Shown: positions 8,127-16,423, numbered from the stretch's first letter. The stretch: 50,506 bases of DNA from Roseomonas acroporae (GCF_023223525.1 NZ_JALPRX010000055.1:1-50506), one strand, 5' to 3'. The notes: generated by a model from the letters alone, not told the origin. Program-made: numbers and translations.

Positions 8127-9476
8127 GCGACCAGGCAGCAGGCCGGGATGGCGCGCCTCGATCTCGGCCAGTGTCTCGGTGACGTACCGGTCGAGATGGT
8201 CGTAGAGGAGCTGCGGGTCCGTCTCCGTCTCGACGACCTTGCGCAGCGCCGCCGGCAGCGACACCTTGCCGAGCATCCTGCGGACCTCGCCCATGGTCGC
8301 GGCCAGCAGCGCCGCCTGCGCCGCTTCGGCCCTGGCCCGCAGCTCGGCCTGCGCCGCCACCTGGGCGGCCTGCGCCGCCGCCTGCGCCTCGAGCTGCTCG
8401 CGTTCCGCCCGCCAGCCGGCGAGCAGGCGGGCCGCCAGGTCGGGCCGGGCCGGCGGCGCCGCCAGCGGCTCGGCCTCGCAGGCGACCGCGGTCAGCGCGG
8501 CCATGTCCCGCCCGTCCCGCAGCGGCGCGTTGCCCCGCCAGACCAGCACGAGCTGGTCCTCGTCCGGCAGGGCGACGATGGTGTCGAGGTTCATCGGCAC
8601 CACCTCCGCCGAGGCCCTGCCGTCCACCTCCCACAGCACGGCGAGGCTGGCGCGCAGGCCGGGCAGGTAGGTCCGCAGCACGGGATGGCGCGGGTGCAGG
8701 TTGCGCAGCGTGAGCAGCTCGTCGCCGCGCGGGTAGTTGCCGGCCTGCTGGCCGGCGGGCGCGGCATTGTGGTAGCTCGGGTCGAAGTCCGCCGGCGGCA
8801 GCGGGGCGCGGAAGGTGGACCAGCGCCGGTCGCGCGTGCCGAGCTTAGCCCGGCGTTCGGCGAAGCCGGGCGGCACCGGGGCGAAATTCGCCGGCGGCGG
8901 GCGCTCGGTCAGGAGGCGGAGCGGGTGGTCCGGATGCTCGATCTGCGGCAGCGGCACCTGCCGGCGCCCGTCCGGCCCGGTCAGCACGTCCTGCCCGCGG
9001 CCCATCGGGTTGCGCCGGTCGTTCAGGCCGCCGTAGCTGTACTCCCAGCGCAGCGGCAGGCTGACGATCGGCGTCGCGGCGCTCACGCTCCAGCGGCCTG
9101 AAAGCCCCCCAGGGGGGGCCGGCGTCGCGAAGCGCGGGCCGTGGATCAGCAGCTCCTTCCGCAGCGGCCCGAGCTCGAACCCGGCGCGGCCCGTCGGCGC
9201 CGCGAGGCCGCCGGGCTGGTGGAAGCTGCCCTGGATCAGCACGTCCGTGTGCGGCTTGTAGGGGGCGAAGTCGGTCGCCCAGCTCAGGCTGCGGCCCAGC
9301 TCGTCCATGTGGCGCAGGTCGCCTTCCGGCTTCCGCTGCGTCCTGGCCGGCGTGCAGGGGCCGTCCGGCACGAGGTCGAAGGTGGCCTTCAGGATGCAGG
9401 TGACCGCGGGGGAGGAGCCGTCCCCCTCGCTCTCGCGCAGGAGCAGCGGGAACGGCGTGGCGTTGATGGTCTGCAT
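8118..9476 (-). CDS. DUF2169 domain-containing protein (secretion-spike associated)
   Basis: The N-terminal 350 or so residues match the DUF2169 pattern: it opens MQTINATPFPLLL, continues CILKATFDLVPDGPC and FAPYKPHTDVLIQGSFH, and contains SVSAATPIVSLPLRWEYSYG, NPMGRG and the PLRLLTERPPPANF/GTRDRRW region. DUF2169 proteins are usually encoded beside type VI secretion VgrG and PAAR genes, where they are thought to help load or adapt spike cargo; that role is established only by association. The C-terminus is an Ala/Glu/Gln-rich probable coiled coil (about 355-400) and a short helical tail. Start chosen at the ATG where homology begins. It is the last gene of a three-gene minus-strand set, separated from the previous gene by 148 bases with a tandem repeat. 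Confidence 0.8.
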   Translation of the reverse strand: MQTINATPFPLLLRESEGDGSSPAVTCILKATFDLVPDGPCTPARTQRKPEGDLRHMDELGRSLSWATDFAPYKPHTDVLIQGSFHQPGGLAAPTGRAGFELGPLRKELLIHGPRFATPAPPGGLSGRWSVSAATPIVSLPLRWEYSYGGLNDRRNPMGRGQDVLTGPDGRRQVPLPQIEHPDHPLRLLTERPPPANFAPVPPGFAERRAKLGTRDRRWSTFRAPLPPADFDPSYHNAAPAGQQAGNYPRGDELLTLRNLHPRHPVLRTYLPGLRASLAVLWEVDGRASAEVVPMNLDTIVALPDEDQLVLVWRGNAPLRDGRDMAALTAVACEAEPLAAPPARPDLAARLLAGWRAEREQLEAQAAAQAAQVAAQAELRARAEAAQAALLAATMGEVRRMLGKVSLPAALRKVVETETDPQLLYDHLDRYVTETLAEIEARHPGLLPGRGP

Positions 9477-9494
9477 GGAGGCGGGGCGGTCCTT

Positions 9495-9578
9495 CCTGGC
9501 GCCACGGGCCTGGCGCCGCTGGCCTGGCGCCACGGGCCTGGCGCCGCTGGCCTGGCGCCGCGGGCCTGGCGCCGCGGG
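9495..9578. repeat. six-copy 14-bp tandem repeat upstream of the DUF2169 gene
   Basis: Six contiguous 14-bp units of CCTGGCGCCRCKGG type occupy 84 bases. Units 1 and 3 are identical, 2 and 4 are identical, and 5 and 6 are identical, so it also reads as a 28-bp repeat. Each unit holds the palindrome GGCGCC. The unit is not a multiple of three and lies just upstream of the minus-strand gene's start, so it is probably non-coding leader DNA. Confidence 0.85.
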
Positions 9579-9624
9579 AGTTCCGCGCCCGGCGCGGGGA
9601 CGGCACGGGCGTCGGGCGGGGCCG

Positions 9625-10953
9625 TCAGGTCAGCATGTGGGACTGGTTCGCGCCACTGAGGTTGATCGTCGGGGCCGTGATCTGGATGCTGCCAGGGGTC
9701 ATCGTGATCGAGACGGCCGCGCCGCATTGCAGCGAGAGGGACTGGTTGGCCGTCACGGTCACGCGGTTCGCGGCGATCTGGACGTTCGGGTTGACGGTGC
9801 TGTCGACCGTGACCTGCGCGGTGGTCGCGGCGGTCGCGAAGTTCACGATCGGATTGAGCGGCCGGAATCCGTTCGCGGATGGCGGGATCGTCCCGGCCAT
9901 GAGCGACGCGCTCCTGGCGGTCGCGATCACCAGGCCCTGGGTCGCGGCGGGCGAGCCGGTGTACAGGCTGGCCTGGTTGCCGGCGATGTCGAGCGACGCG
10001 TTGCTGGCCAGGTAGTAGCCCTCGCTCGCGCTCTTCAGCAGCGCCCCGGAGAGGGCCCCCATGGCCTGGAGCACCACGATCGCCCCGGTGAGGGCCGCGG
10101 TGACGTCGAAGTCGGTCCGCATGGCGGCCTTGACGGTGTCGTCGTCGCTGCGGGAATCGAGCTCCAGGCCCATGGCGAGGTCGTTCACGGCCAGCAGCGC
10201 CGAGGCGACGCCGATGCCGCCCAGCGTCACCATCTTCAGCTTGTCGGCGTAGCCGATCGTCGACTGCGCGCTCCGGCTGACCGGGCTGACGCTCAGCGAG
10301 ATGCCGTTCTGGGCGATCATCGACACGGAGGGCGTGATCTTGGTCGAGCCGATTCCCTGGACCTCGATGTCCGCCGTGCTCAGCCCGGTCTGCGTGACGT
10401 TGACGACCTGGCCGCCGAAGATGTTCTGCGTCGCGCCGTAATTGGACCAGAGCAGCCCGCCCACGCCGGTCGAGGCGTCGTTGCCCGCCCAGACCGTCAT
10501 GGTGTTGCCGCCGTTCAGGCTGAACAGGTCGCTGTTGTTGATCGACATCTGGGCGACCGAGGCGTAGCTCGCCAGGAAGTCGCTGCCCGAGTAGCTGGCG
10601 GCGGAGACCCGGCCGCCGTTGGTGGTGACGCTGACGCTGTCCGACGCCCAGGTCGAGGCCGCGTCCGCGACCATGGTGATGGTGGGGCTGGTGACCGTGT
10701 AGTTGTCCCTGGAGTAGATGGTGATGCCGTCGAGCCGCCTGGCATCCTTGCCTTCCGTCGCCTGGGCGAGCTTCTTGCCGGCGGCGTCGGCCAGGAGATC
10801 CTCCACGTCCAGCGTCGACGCGTCGTAATTCGGGGTGCCGAGGCGCAGCATGTAGCCGTAGAGCGGCGGCGAGACGGCGTTGGCGGCCGGGACGGCGACG
10901 AGGAAGGTGCCGTCCCTGTTCTCCTCGACCGGGTCGTTGCCGCTGCCGCTCAT
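9625..10953 (-). CDS. Ser/Thr-rich beta-repeat protein, candidate spike or cargo protein
   Basis: I do not recognise the full-length family. The 442 residues are rich in Ser, Thr, Asn and Ala. Residues about 75-230 look like successive short beta strands (ITIYSRDNYTVTSPTITMV, GGQVVNVTQTGLS). Two hydrophobic segments follow: MVTLGGIGVASALLAV and, some 35 residues later, AALTGAIVVLQAMGALSGALL. The last 70 residues (VTVTANQSLSLQCGAAVSIT, then GSIQITAPTINLSG) resemble the alternating strands of VgrG/gp5 beta-helix tips. There is no signal peptide. AGGGAGGAG lies seven bases before the ATG. It sits 22 bases after the DUF4280 gene and before the DUF2169 gene, which supports a secretion-spike role, but that is inference. 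Confidence 0.6.
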   Translation of the reverse strand: MSGSGNDPVEENRDGTFLVAVPAANAVSPPLYGYMLRLGTPNYDASTLDVEDLLADAAGKKLAQATEGKDARRLDGITIYSRDNYTVTSPTITMVADAASTWASDSVSVTTNGGRVSAASYSGSDFLASYASVAQMSINNSDLFSLNGGNTMTVWAGNDASTGVGGLLWSNYGATQNIFGGQVVNVTQTGLSTADIEVQGIGSTKITPSVSMIAQNGISLSVSPVSRSAQSTIGYADKLKMVTLGGIGVASALLAVNDLAMGLELDSRSDDDTVKAAMRTDFDVTAALTGAIVVLQAMGALSGALLKSASEGYYLASNASLDIAGNQASLYTGSPAATQGLVIATARSASLMAGTIPPSANGFRPLNPIVNFATAATTAQVTVDSTVNPNVQIAANRVTVTANQSLSLQCGAAVSITMTPGSIQITAPTINLSGANQSHMLT

Positions 10954-10975
10954 GCGCCGTCTCCTCCCTGCCGGC

Positions 10976-11374
10976 TCAGCCCTGCGTGGCGCAGATGAAT
11001 TCCATCGGCGCGTCCACCGCGATCTCGCCGCCCCAGGCGCAGAGGCATTTGCTCTCGACCGTCGCCAGCGGCAGCCCGTCGTAGCTGACGAGTTCCGAGG
11101 GCGGCTCCCAGGGGTCGACGATCACCGGCACGCAGGGCATCGGCGTCAGCACGCCCTCGGCGGCGGCGGTGGCCGCCGCCACCTCCGGGTTCTCCATGCT
11201 GCTGCACATGGCGAAGGAGGGGACGTTGTCCTCGGGGATGATCTCGGCGACCGTCGCCGTGACGAAGCCGCCCTCGATCACGGGCTTGCCCGGCAGCTCC
11301 TCGGCGACGAACACGGAAGGGGCCAGGCCGAAGCTGCAGGTCAGCAGGCAGCCGGTGGTCAGGAACTCCGGCAT
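10976..11374 (-). CDS. DUF4280 PAAR-like protein
   Basis: The 132-residue protein fits DUF4280, a PAAR-like family expected to cap a contractile-injection or type VI spike. It has the Cys-rich N-terminus (MPEFLTTGCLLTCSFG), the middle block FAMCSSMENPEVAAA, the MPCVP turn and the C-terminal CLCAWGGEI. The start is set at the ATG preceded by GGGGAGGA nine bases away; the frame stays open upstream but without conserved sequence. It is first in the minus-strand set DUF4280, beta-repeat protein, DUF2169. No VgrG, Hcp, sheath or ClpV gene is in the window, so the set would depend on a machine encoded elsewhere or be a remnant. Confidence 0.78.
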   Translation of the reverse strand: MPEFLTTGCLLTCSFGLAPSVFVAEELPGKPVIEGGFVTATVAEIIPEDNVPSFAMCSSMENPEVAAATAAAEGVLTPMPCVPVIVDPWEPPSELVSYDGLPLATVESKCLCAWGGEIAVDAPMEFICATQG

Positions 11375-11600
11375 CGCGACCGATCCTCCCCGGGGCACGC
11401 CCGTTCTCCGCGCCTGCGCCCCGGCTGCGGGCGGGCCGCCCCCGCCCGGCCATTCTGGCAGCTTGCCTTGGTCGCACAAGCGGGGTCCCGCACCGGCGGC
11501 CGGCCGCCCGGGTGGCCCCGTCATTCGGGCCGGATTGGTTCTTCCAACGGGGCCTGCCGGCCCGCTAGACCGGCGCGGCAAGACCAACCGGATGCGCCCC

Positions 11601-12317
11601 ATGCCCGACGCCGTCGATTCCTTCCCCGTCACCGAGCGCAACAAGCTGCGCCGCAAGCACGAGCGCGGCCGCTACGACAAGGCCACCGTCTACGACATCC
11701 TCGATTCGGCGATGCTCTGCCACATCGCCTACGTGATCGACGGCCAGCCCTACTGCACGCCGACCGCCTTCTGGCGCGAGGGCGACCACCTCTACTGGCA
11801 CGGCTCCTCGGCCAGCCGGATGGTGCGCCAGCAGGCGGCGGGCCTGCCGGTCTGCCTCACCGTCTCGCACATGGACGCGATCGTGCTGGCGCGCTGCGGC
11901 TTCAACCACTCGGTCAACTACCGCTCGGTGATGGCCTTCGGCACCGCCTTCAAGGTGGAGGACCCGGCGGAGAAGCTGAAGCTGATGGACGGCTTCATCG
12001 ACCGCTTCTTCCCCGGCCGCTCGAAGGAGATCCGCCAGCCCACGCCGCAGGAATTCAAGGCGACGACGCTGGTCGGCATGGTGATGGAGAACGCCTCCGG
12101 CAAGATCCGCAGCCTCGGCGTCCATGACGACGAGGAGGACTACCAGGTGCCGGCCTGGACCGAGCTGATGCCGGTCCACACCGTGCTCGGCGCGCCGGTG
12201 CCGTGCGAGCGCCAGCTTCCCGGCCTCGCGCGCCCCGAGGGCCTCGCCGGCTACCGCGAGGGCGCGAGGCTGGACGAGGTGTTCGCCGAGGCGTACCGGA
12301 AGCACTATGGCGAGTGA
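11601..12317 (+). CDS. pyridoxamine 5'-phosphate oxidase-family (flavin-binding) protein
   Basis: A 238-residue split-barrel protein of the PNPOx-like, flavin-nucleotide-binding group. Recognisable pieces are VTERNKLRRKHERGRYD near the start, HIAYVIDGQPYCTPTAFWR, HLYWHGSSASRMVRQQAAG and NYRSVMAFGTAF, typical of Pyridox_ox_2/NimA-like proteins that bind FMN. Enzymatic activity is not defined for most of this family. The ATG at 11601 is chosen; an in-frame ATG three codons upstream (11592) is equally possible and neither has a clear ribosome site. It is transcribed away from the DUF4280 gene. Confidence 0.85.
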   Translation: MPDAVDSFPVTERNKLRRKHERGRYDKATVYDILDSAMLCHIAYVIDGQPYCTPTAFWREGDHLYWHGSSASRMVRQQAAGLPVCLTVSHMDAIVLARCGFNHSVNYRSVMAFGTAFKVEDPAEKLKLMDGFIDRFFPGRSKEIRQPTPQEFKATTLVGMVMENASGKIRSLGVHDDEEDYQVPAWTELMPVHTVLGAPVPCERQLPGLARPEGLAGYREGARLDEVFAEAYRKHYGE

Positions 12318-12324
12318 GGTCCGC

Positions 12325-12345
12325 GCCGGCGCCTGAGGCGCCGGC
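12325..12345. terminator. hairpin after the PNPOx-like gene
   Basis: Nine-base perfect arms (12325-12333 and 12337-12345) with a three-base loop sit eight bases past the stop codon. There is no T-run, which is common in such G+C-rich genomes. A terminator role is inferred. Confidence 0.5.
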
Positions 12346-12572
12346 CGCGCCCCGGGCAGGATGCCCTGGCGACGCGGGCGCGGCCCGGCGGGAAGTGCTC
12401 CCGGGACGGTGCATCCGGACGTCGCGTCCGCATGCCGCCCGCGGGCGGTGCCGGCCAACCGCCACGCGGCCGGGCGCCAGGGCGGGAGGCGGCCGGACCG
12501 CGACGGTTCCTCCCGCGCGAAGGGGTCTGGCCATGGGCAAGCGCAACGCGGCGGCAGAGGCGGGGCGGCACC

Positions 12573-14003
12573 ATGGCTGAGCCCGCCCTGCCTACGAGCG
12601 ACGCCGATCTCGGCTACCTTCCCGCCACCGACCTCGCCGCGCTGATCCGCGCGCGCAGGCTCTCCCCGGTCGAGGCGATGGCGGCGATCCTGCGCCGCAT
12701 CGAGGCGGCGGAACCGCGCGTCAACGCCTTCGCGACGCTCGACGCCGAGGGCGCCACCGCCGGCGCCCGCGCCGCCGAGGCGGCGGTGATGCGCGGCGAG
12801 ACGGCGCCGCTGCTCGGCGTGCCCTTCACGGTGAAGGACATGGCGCCCGTCGCCGGCCTGCCGATGGAGTGCGGCTCGCACATCCGCCGCGGCTACGTGC
12901 CGCCCGAGGACGCGACGATGGTGCGCCGGCTGAAGCAGGCCGGCGGCATCGTGCTGGGCAAGACCACCTCCTCGGAATTCGGCTGGAGCGCGATCAGCCG
13001 CTCGCCGCTCACCGGCATCACGCACAACCCGTGGCGGCACGGCTACAACGCCGGCGCCTCCTCGGCCGGGGCGGGCGCCGCCGCCGCCGCCGGCTTCGGC
13101 CCGCTGCACCAGGGCAGCGACGGCGCCGGCTCCATCCGCCTGCCGGCGCACTTCTCCGGCGTGGTCGGCATCAAGCCGAGCTTCGGCCGCGTGCCCTACA
13201 CGCCGATGCCGAACAACGACCTGATCTCGCATATCGGCCCGATCACCCGCACCGTCGCCGATTCGGCGCTGATGCTGCGGGTGATGAGCGGCCCGGACGC
13301 GGCCGACTTCCTCAGCCTGGAGGCGCCGCCCGCCGACTACCCGGCGCTGCTGGGCGGCGGGGTGCGCGGGCTGCGCATCGCCTACAGCCCCGATCTCGGC
13401 TTCGCCCGCGTCGATCCCGAGGTGGCGGCGCCGGTGCGCGCCGCCGCCGAGGCCTTCGCGCAGGAGCTGGGCGCCACGGTGGAGGAGGTGACGCCGCCCT
13501 GGGCGTCCGAGGGGCCCGAGGTCTCGCGCTTCTTCTGGCTCGCCATGTGCGCCGGCTACGCCCAGTACCTCGACGAATTCGGCGACCGCATGGACCCCGG
13601 CTTCGCCGCCTGCGTCCGCGAGGGCGTGCGGATCCCGCTGCGCGACTTCATGGAGAAGCGGGTGCGCCGCCTGGCCTACGGCGTCGCGATCAACCGCTGG
13701 TTCGAGGATTGGGACCTGCTGCTGACGCCCAGCGCCTCGGTCGCCGCCTTCCCGGCCGAGCGCAACATCCCCGAGCACTGGCCGCAGCACGAATGGGACT
13801 GGGAGCGCTGGGCGGAATTCTCCTACCCGTTCAACTTCTCGGCCAACCCGGCGATCTCGGTGCCCTGCGGCTTCACGCCGGACGGGCTGCCGGTGGGCCT
13901 GCAGATCGTCGGGCGTCGGCTGGACGAGGTGACGGTGCTGCGCGCGGCGGCGGCCTGGGAGCGGGCGCGGCCCTGGGCGGAGAGGCGGCCGGCGCTCGGG
14001 TAG
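12573..14003 (+). CDS. amidase-signature family hydrolase
   Basis: Amidohydrolase with the Ser-cisSer-Lys triad. Lys88 lies in GVPFTVKDM, the first Ser of NAGASSAGAG is residue 163, and the nucleophile in GSDGAGSIRLPA is Ser187. The 24-residue spacing between the two serines matches the family. The C-terminal ISVPCGFTPDGLPVGLQIVG block is also standard. Length is 476 residues. The substrate (an aryl or alkyl amide, or a urea-type compound) cannot be read from sequence; there are no gatCB partners, so a GatA role is unlikely. The frame is open further upstream but homology starts at this ATG. Confidence 0.9.
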   Translation: MAEPALPTSDADLGYLPATDLAALIRARRLSPVEAMAAILRRIEAAEPRVNAFATLDAEGATAGARAAEAAVMRGETAPLLGVPFTVKDMAPVAGLPMECGSHIRRGYVPPEDATMVRRLKQAGGIVLGKTTSSEFGWSAISRSPLTGITHNPWRHGYNAGASSAGAGAAAAAGFGPLHQGSDGAGSIRLPAHFSGVVGIKPSFGRVPYTPMPNNDLISHIGPITRTVADSALMLRVMSGPDAADFLSLEAPPADYPALLGGGVRGLRIAYSPDLGFARVDPEVAAPVRAAAEAFAQELGATVEEVTPPWASEGPEVSRFFWLAMCAGYAQYLDEFGDRMDPGFAACVREGVRIPLRDFMEKRVRRLAYGVAINRWFEDWDLLLTPSASVAAFPAERNIPEHWPQHEWDWERWAEFSYPFNFSANPAISVPCGFTPDGLPVGLQIVGRRLDEVTVLRAAAAWERARPWAERRPALG

Positions 14004-14066
14004 GGCGTTCCCGAGCCGGGCGCACTCGCCCGGCGCCTCGGAAGATGCGCCGGATCAGGGGCCGGA

Positions 14067-14100
14067 GCCGTTCCGGCCCGATACGGTCAGCCGGAACGGC
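14067..14100. terminator. probable bidirectional terminator between convergent genes
   Basis: Perfect 11-base arms (GCCGTTCCGGC at 14067-14077, its complement at 14090-14100) with a 12-base loop lie between the amidase gene and the oppositely oriented DUF4337 gene. No T-run follows either arm. Confidence 0.55.
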
Positions 14101-14240
14101 GCCGGGGCGGGCCGCCGGCGGGCGGGCGTGCCCGGGCCGGGCGTCCGCCGCCGGCGGCATGGCCGGGCCGTGACCTGCCGCGCGCCACGGCGAAGGCGGC
14201 CGGGGCACGCCGCCCCGGCCGGGCCCGTCCGCCGGGCGCG

Positions 14241-14804
14241 TCAGGCCAGGCCGAGATGGGTCAGCAGGGCGAGCGCGGCGCCGCCGAGGCCGAGCGCGCC
14301 GCCGACCCAGGCCAGCGCCGGCGCGGCGGTGATGATCGCGGCCGAGGCCAGCACGATGCCGATCTGGATGGCGGCGGAGGCGGCGTCGTAGCGGCCATCC
14401 TCGTGCATGGCCCGGTCGCGCGCCGTCTCGGCCTCGCGCGCGCGCTCCATGAGCTGGCGGCGGCCCTCGCGCGTCTCGGGCTCGCTCTCCCAGCGGGCGA
14501 TCGTGGCGCGCCACGTCGCGACCTGCGCCTCCAGGGCGCGGCGCGCCTCGGGTCCGGGGGCCAGCGCGGCATCGAGCACGGCGCGGTCGGCGGCAGCGCC
14601 GAGCACGGTCTGGCGGACGGTGCGGGCCTGGAAGAAGGCCCAGAGGTTGGCGGATTCGACGTTGCGCATCTGCGCCTCGGTCTTGGCGTCGTCGCCCGCG
14701 ACCTGGGCGAGCGCGAGGGCCAGGGCCAGGGCGGCGATGAGCAGGGCGGTGCGCTTGTTCTCGCGCGCCTTCTCCGCGGCCTCGGCGGCTGGATGGTCGG
14801 ACAT
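14241..14804 (-). CDS. DUF4337 family membrane protein
   Basis: A 187-residue protein with a charged N-terminus (MSDHPAAEAAEKARENKR), one hydrophobic helix at about 20-36 (TALLIAALALALALAQ), then the conserved ANLWAFFQARTVRQTV motif, a long helical middle rich in Arg/Glu/Ala, and two more hydrophobic stretches near the C-terminus (IQIGIVLASAAIITAAP and WVGGALGLGGAALALLT). This layout and the WAFFQA motif match DUF4337, whose function is unknown. It converges with the amidase gene and diverges from the Bug receptor gene. Confidence 0.8.
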   Translation of the reverse strand: MSDHPAAEAAEKARENKRTALLIAALALALALAQVAGDDAKTEAQMRNVESANLWAFFQARTVRQTVLGAAADRAVLDAALAPGPEARRALEAQVATWRATIARWESEPETREGRRQLMERAREAETARDRAMHEDGRYDAASAAIQIGIVLASAAIITAAPALAWVGGALGLGGAALALLTHLGLA

Positions 14805-15148
14805 CGATCGTTCCCGGCGAATCGGTTGGCGAAGCGGCGCGATCCTGCCCAGGCGAGCCCGGGCTCGCCAGCGGCGGCGGGGGCCGCCGGGCGGGCCGAC
14901 GAGGGAGGTCCGCCCGCGCCGCGCGGCGGGCCGGTGCGGCGGGCCGTGGCGGACGGGGCCGGCGGCGGACGATGCCCGTGGGCAGCGGGCGGTGCCGGGG
15001 GAACGCGCCCGCCGGGGAGCGGGGCCGGTGGGGAGCAGGGCCGGCGGAGACGGGGGGGGGGAATGCCGGCGCGGCGCGGCGCCGGGGCTTCCGCCATCCC
15101 CCTGCGGGACGTCATCCTGGCGCGACAAGAGCGATGTCGGAGGAAACC
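14805..15148. other. 344-base spacer with clustered G-tracts and a G10 run
   Basis: No gene recognised between the divergent DUF4337 and Bug-receptor genes. G-tracts at 15014-15017, 15021-15024, 15030-15033 and 15038-15040 are spaced 3-5 bases apart, and a run of ten G bases covers 15052-15061. The segment could form a G-quadruplex, and the homopolymer could slip during replication. Confidence 0.5.
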
Positions 15149-16168
15149 ATGTCCCACAGGTCCCTGTCCCGGCGGGCACTGCTCGCCGGGCTGCTGCCCG
15201 CCGCCCTGCCGCCCGCCGCCCTGGCGCCCCGGCGCGCCGCCGCCGAGACTCCCGCCTCCCCCGGCGCCCCCTTCCCCGCCAGGCCGGTGACGATCGTGGT
15301 GCCCTTCCCGCCCGGCGGCTCCACCGACGTGATGACGCGGCTGCTGGCCGAGCGCATGGCGCCGCTGCTCGGCCAGCCCGTGGTGATCGAGAACCGGCCC
15401 GGGGCGGCCACGGTGATCGGCGCCGAGGCGGTCGCGCGCGCGGCGCCGGACGGGCACACCATGCTGATGTCGGCCGGCACCACGCTGACCATCAACCCGC
15501 TGCTGCCGGAGCGCCTGCCCTACCGCGTCGAGGACTTCGCGCCGATCTCGCTCGTCACCAAGCTGCCCTTCGGGGTGGTGGTGCGGCCCGGCCTGCCGGC
15601 CACGATCCCGGAATTCGTGGCGCTGGCGCGCGCGCGACCGGGGCAGCTCAACTACGGCACCAACGGACCGAGCAGCTTCAACAACATCGCCGCCCTGGTG
15701 CTGATGGACGGCCTCGGCTTCCGCATGCAGGACGTGACCTACCGGGGCGATTCGCAGCAGCTCAACGACCTCGTGGCCGGCACGCTGGACGTGATGGTGG
15801 TGGGCGGCAGCTCCGCCCTGCCGGCGCACCGCAACGGGCAGGGGCGGATCATCGGCTGGACCGGCGAGGCGCGGCTGCCGGTGACGCCCGACATCCCGAC
15901 CTTCGCCGAGACCGACCCGCGCCTCGTGGCGCAGACCTGGTTCGGGCTGCTGGCGCCGGCGCGCACGCCGCGCCCGGTGGTGGAGCGGCTGAACGGCGCG
16001 GTACGCGTGGCGCTGCGCGAGCCGGCGCTGCAGGAGCGGCTGCTGGGCGAGGGGCAGTTCGTGGCGTCGGGCACGCCGGAGGAGTTCGCGACCTTCCTGC
16101 GGGTGGAGGCGGACCGGTGGCGGCCGGTGGTGGCGCGCCTGTCCTCGGGCGGGGAGGCAAGGCGGTAG
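15149..16168 (+). CDS. Bug-family tripartite tricarboxylate transporter substrate-binding protein
   Basis: Periplasmic receptor of the TctC/Bug family, which binds small carboxylates. The signal peptide begins MSHRSLSRRALLAGLLP. The mature protein shows the Bug signatures ARPVTIVVPFPPGGSTDVM, VVIENRPGAATVIG, ARPGQLNYGT and TPDIPTFAE. The length of 339 residues is typical. The ATG at 15149 has GGAGG five bases upstream; an ATG at 15134 lies in front of that site. No TctA or TctB membrane subunit gene is nearby, so it is an orphan receptor, as is common in bacteria with many Bug genes. Confidence 0.92.
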   Translation: MSHRSLSRRALLAGLLPAALPPAALAPRRAAAETPASPGAPFPARPVTIVVPFPPGGSTDVMTRLLAERMAPLLGQPVVIENRPGAATVIGAEAVARAAPDGHTMLMSAGTTLTINPLLPERLPYRVEDFAPISLVTKLPFGVVVRPGLPATIPEFVALARARPGQLNYGTNGPSSFNNIAALVLMDGLGFRMQDVTYRGDSQQLNDLVAGTLDVMVVGGSSALPAHRNGQGRIIGWTGEARLPVTPDIPTFAETDPRLVAQTWFGLLAPARTPRPVVERLNGAVRVALREPALQERLLGEGQFVASGTPEEFATFLRVEADRWRPVVARLSSGGEARR

Positions 16169-16224
16169 GGGGCGCGCCGCGGGTACCGGTCCGGGCGGGG
16201 AAGGCAGCACCCTCCCCGCCCCCA

Positions 16225-16370
16225 CCCGCCAGGGTCGCACGCACCGCGTCCGACCGGGCTCCCGGACCTCCGCCAGCGTTTTCCGGCCTCGACGGATCCG
16301 CCGCCGGGCGGTGGATGCGAACGGGGTCTCCAAAGGGGCTTCGCCCTTCGGCGGGAGGGGTCCAGGGAAG
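16225..16370. repeat. dispersed intergenic repeat, family B copy 1
   Basis: Shares with 28146-28275 the ordered blocks CACCCGCCAGG, GGACCTCCGCC, a TCCGGC-rich piece, GAACG and CCAAAGGGGCTTCGCCCTT. The last block forms a small hairpin. It sits between convergent genes and probably acts in transcript ends; no protein is encoded. Confidence 0.65.
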
Positions 16371-16423
16371 GGCGGCGCGCTTCCCGACAGGGCCCGGGGC
16401 GGGGCCCGGGGCGGCGCCCCGGC

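Noticed and set aside
9495-9578. Possible CRISPR-like array
   Set aside because: The units are directly adjacent 14-mers with no spacers, and no cas gene is nearby; it is a simple tandem repeat.
11514-11554. Inverted repeat GGCCCCGT/ACGGGGCC in the divergent DUF4280/PNPOx spacer
   Set aside because: Only eight bases with a 25-base gap in G+C-rich DNA; expected by chance and not placed like an operator.
11565-13790. A 741-codon minus-strand open frame opposite the PNPOx-like and amidase genes
   Set aside because: Shadow of two well-supported genes; product lacks any recognisable fold.
12573-14003. GatA subunit of glutamyl-tRNA amidotransferase
   Set aside because: The amidase triad is shared with GatA, but no gatB or gatC is present and the sequence around the triad resembles general amidases.
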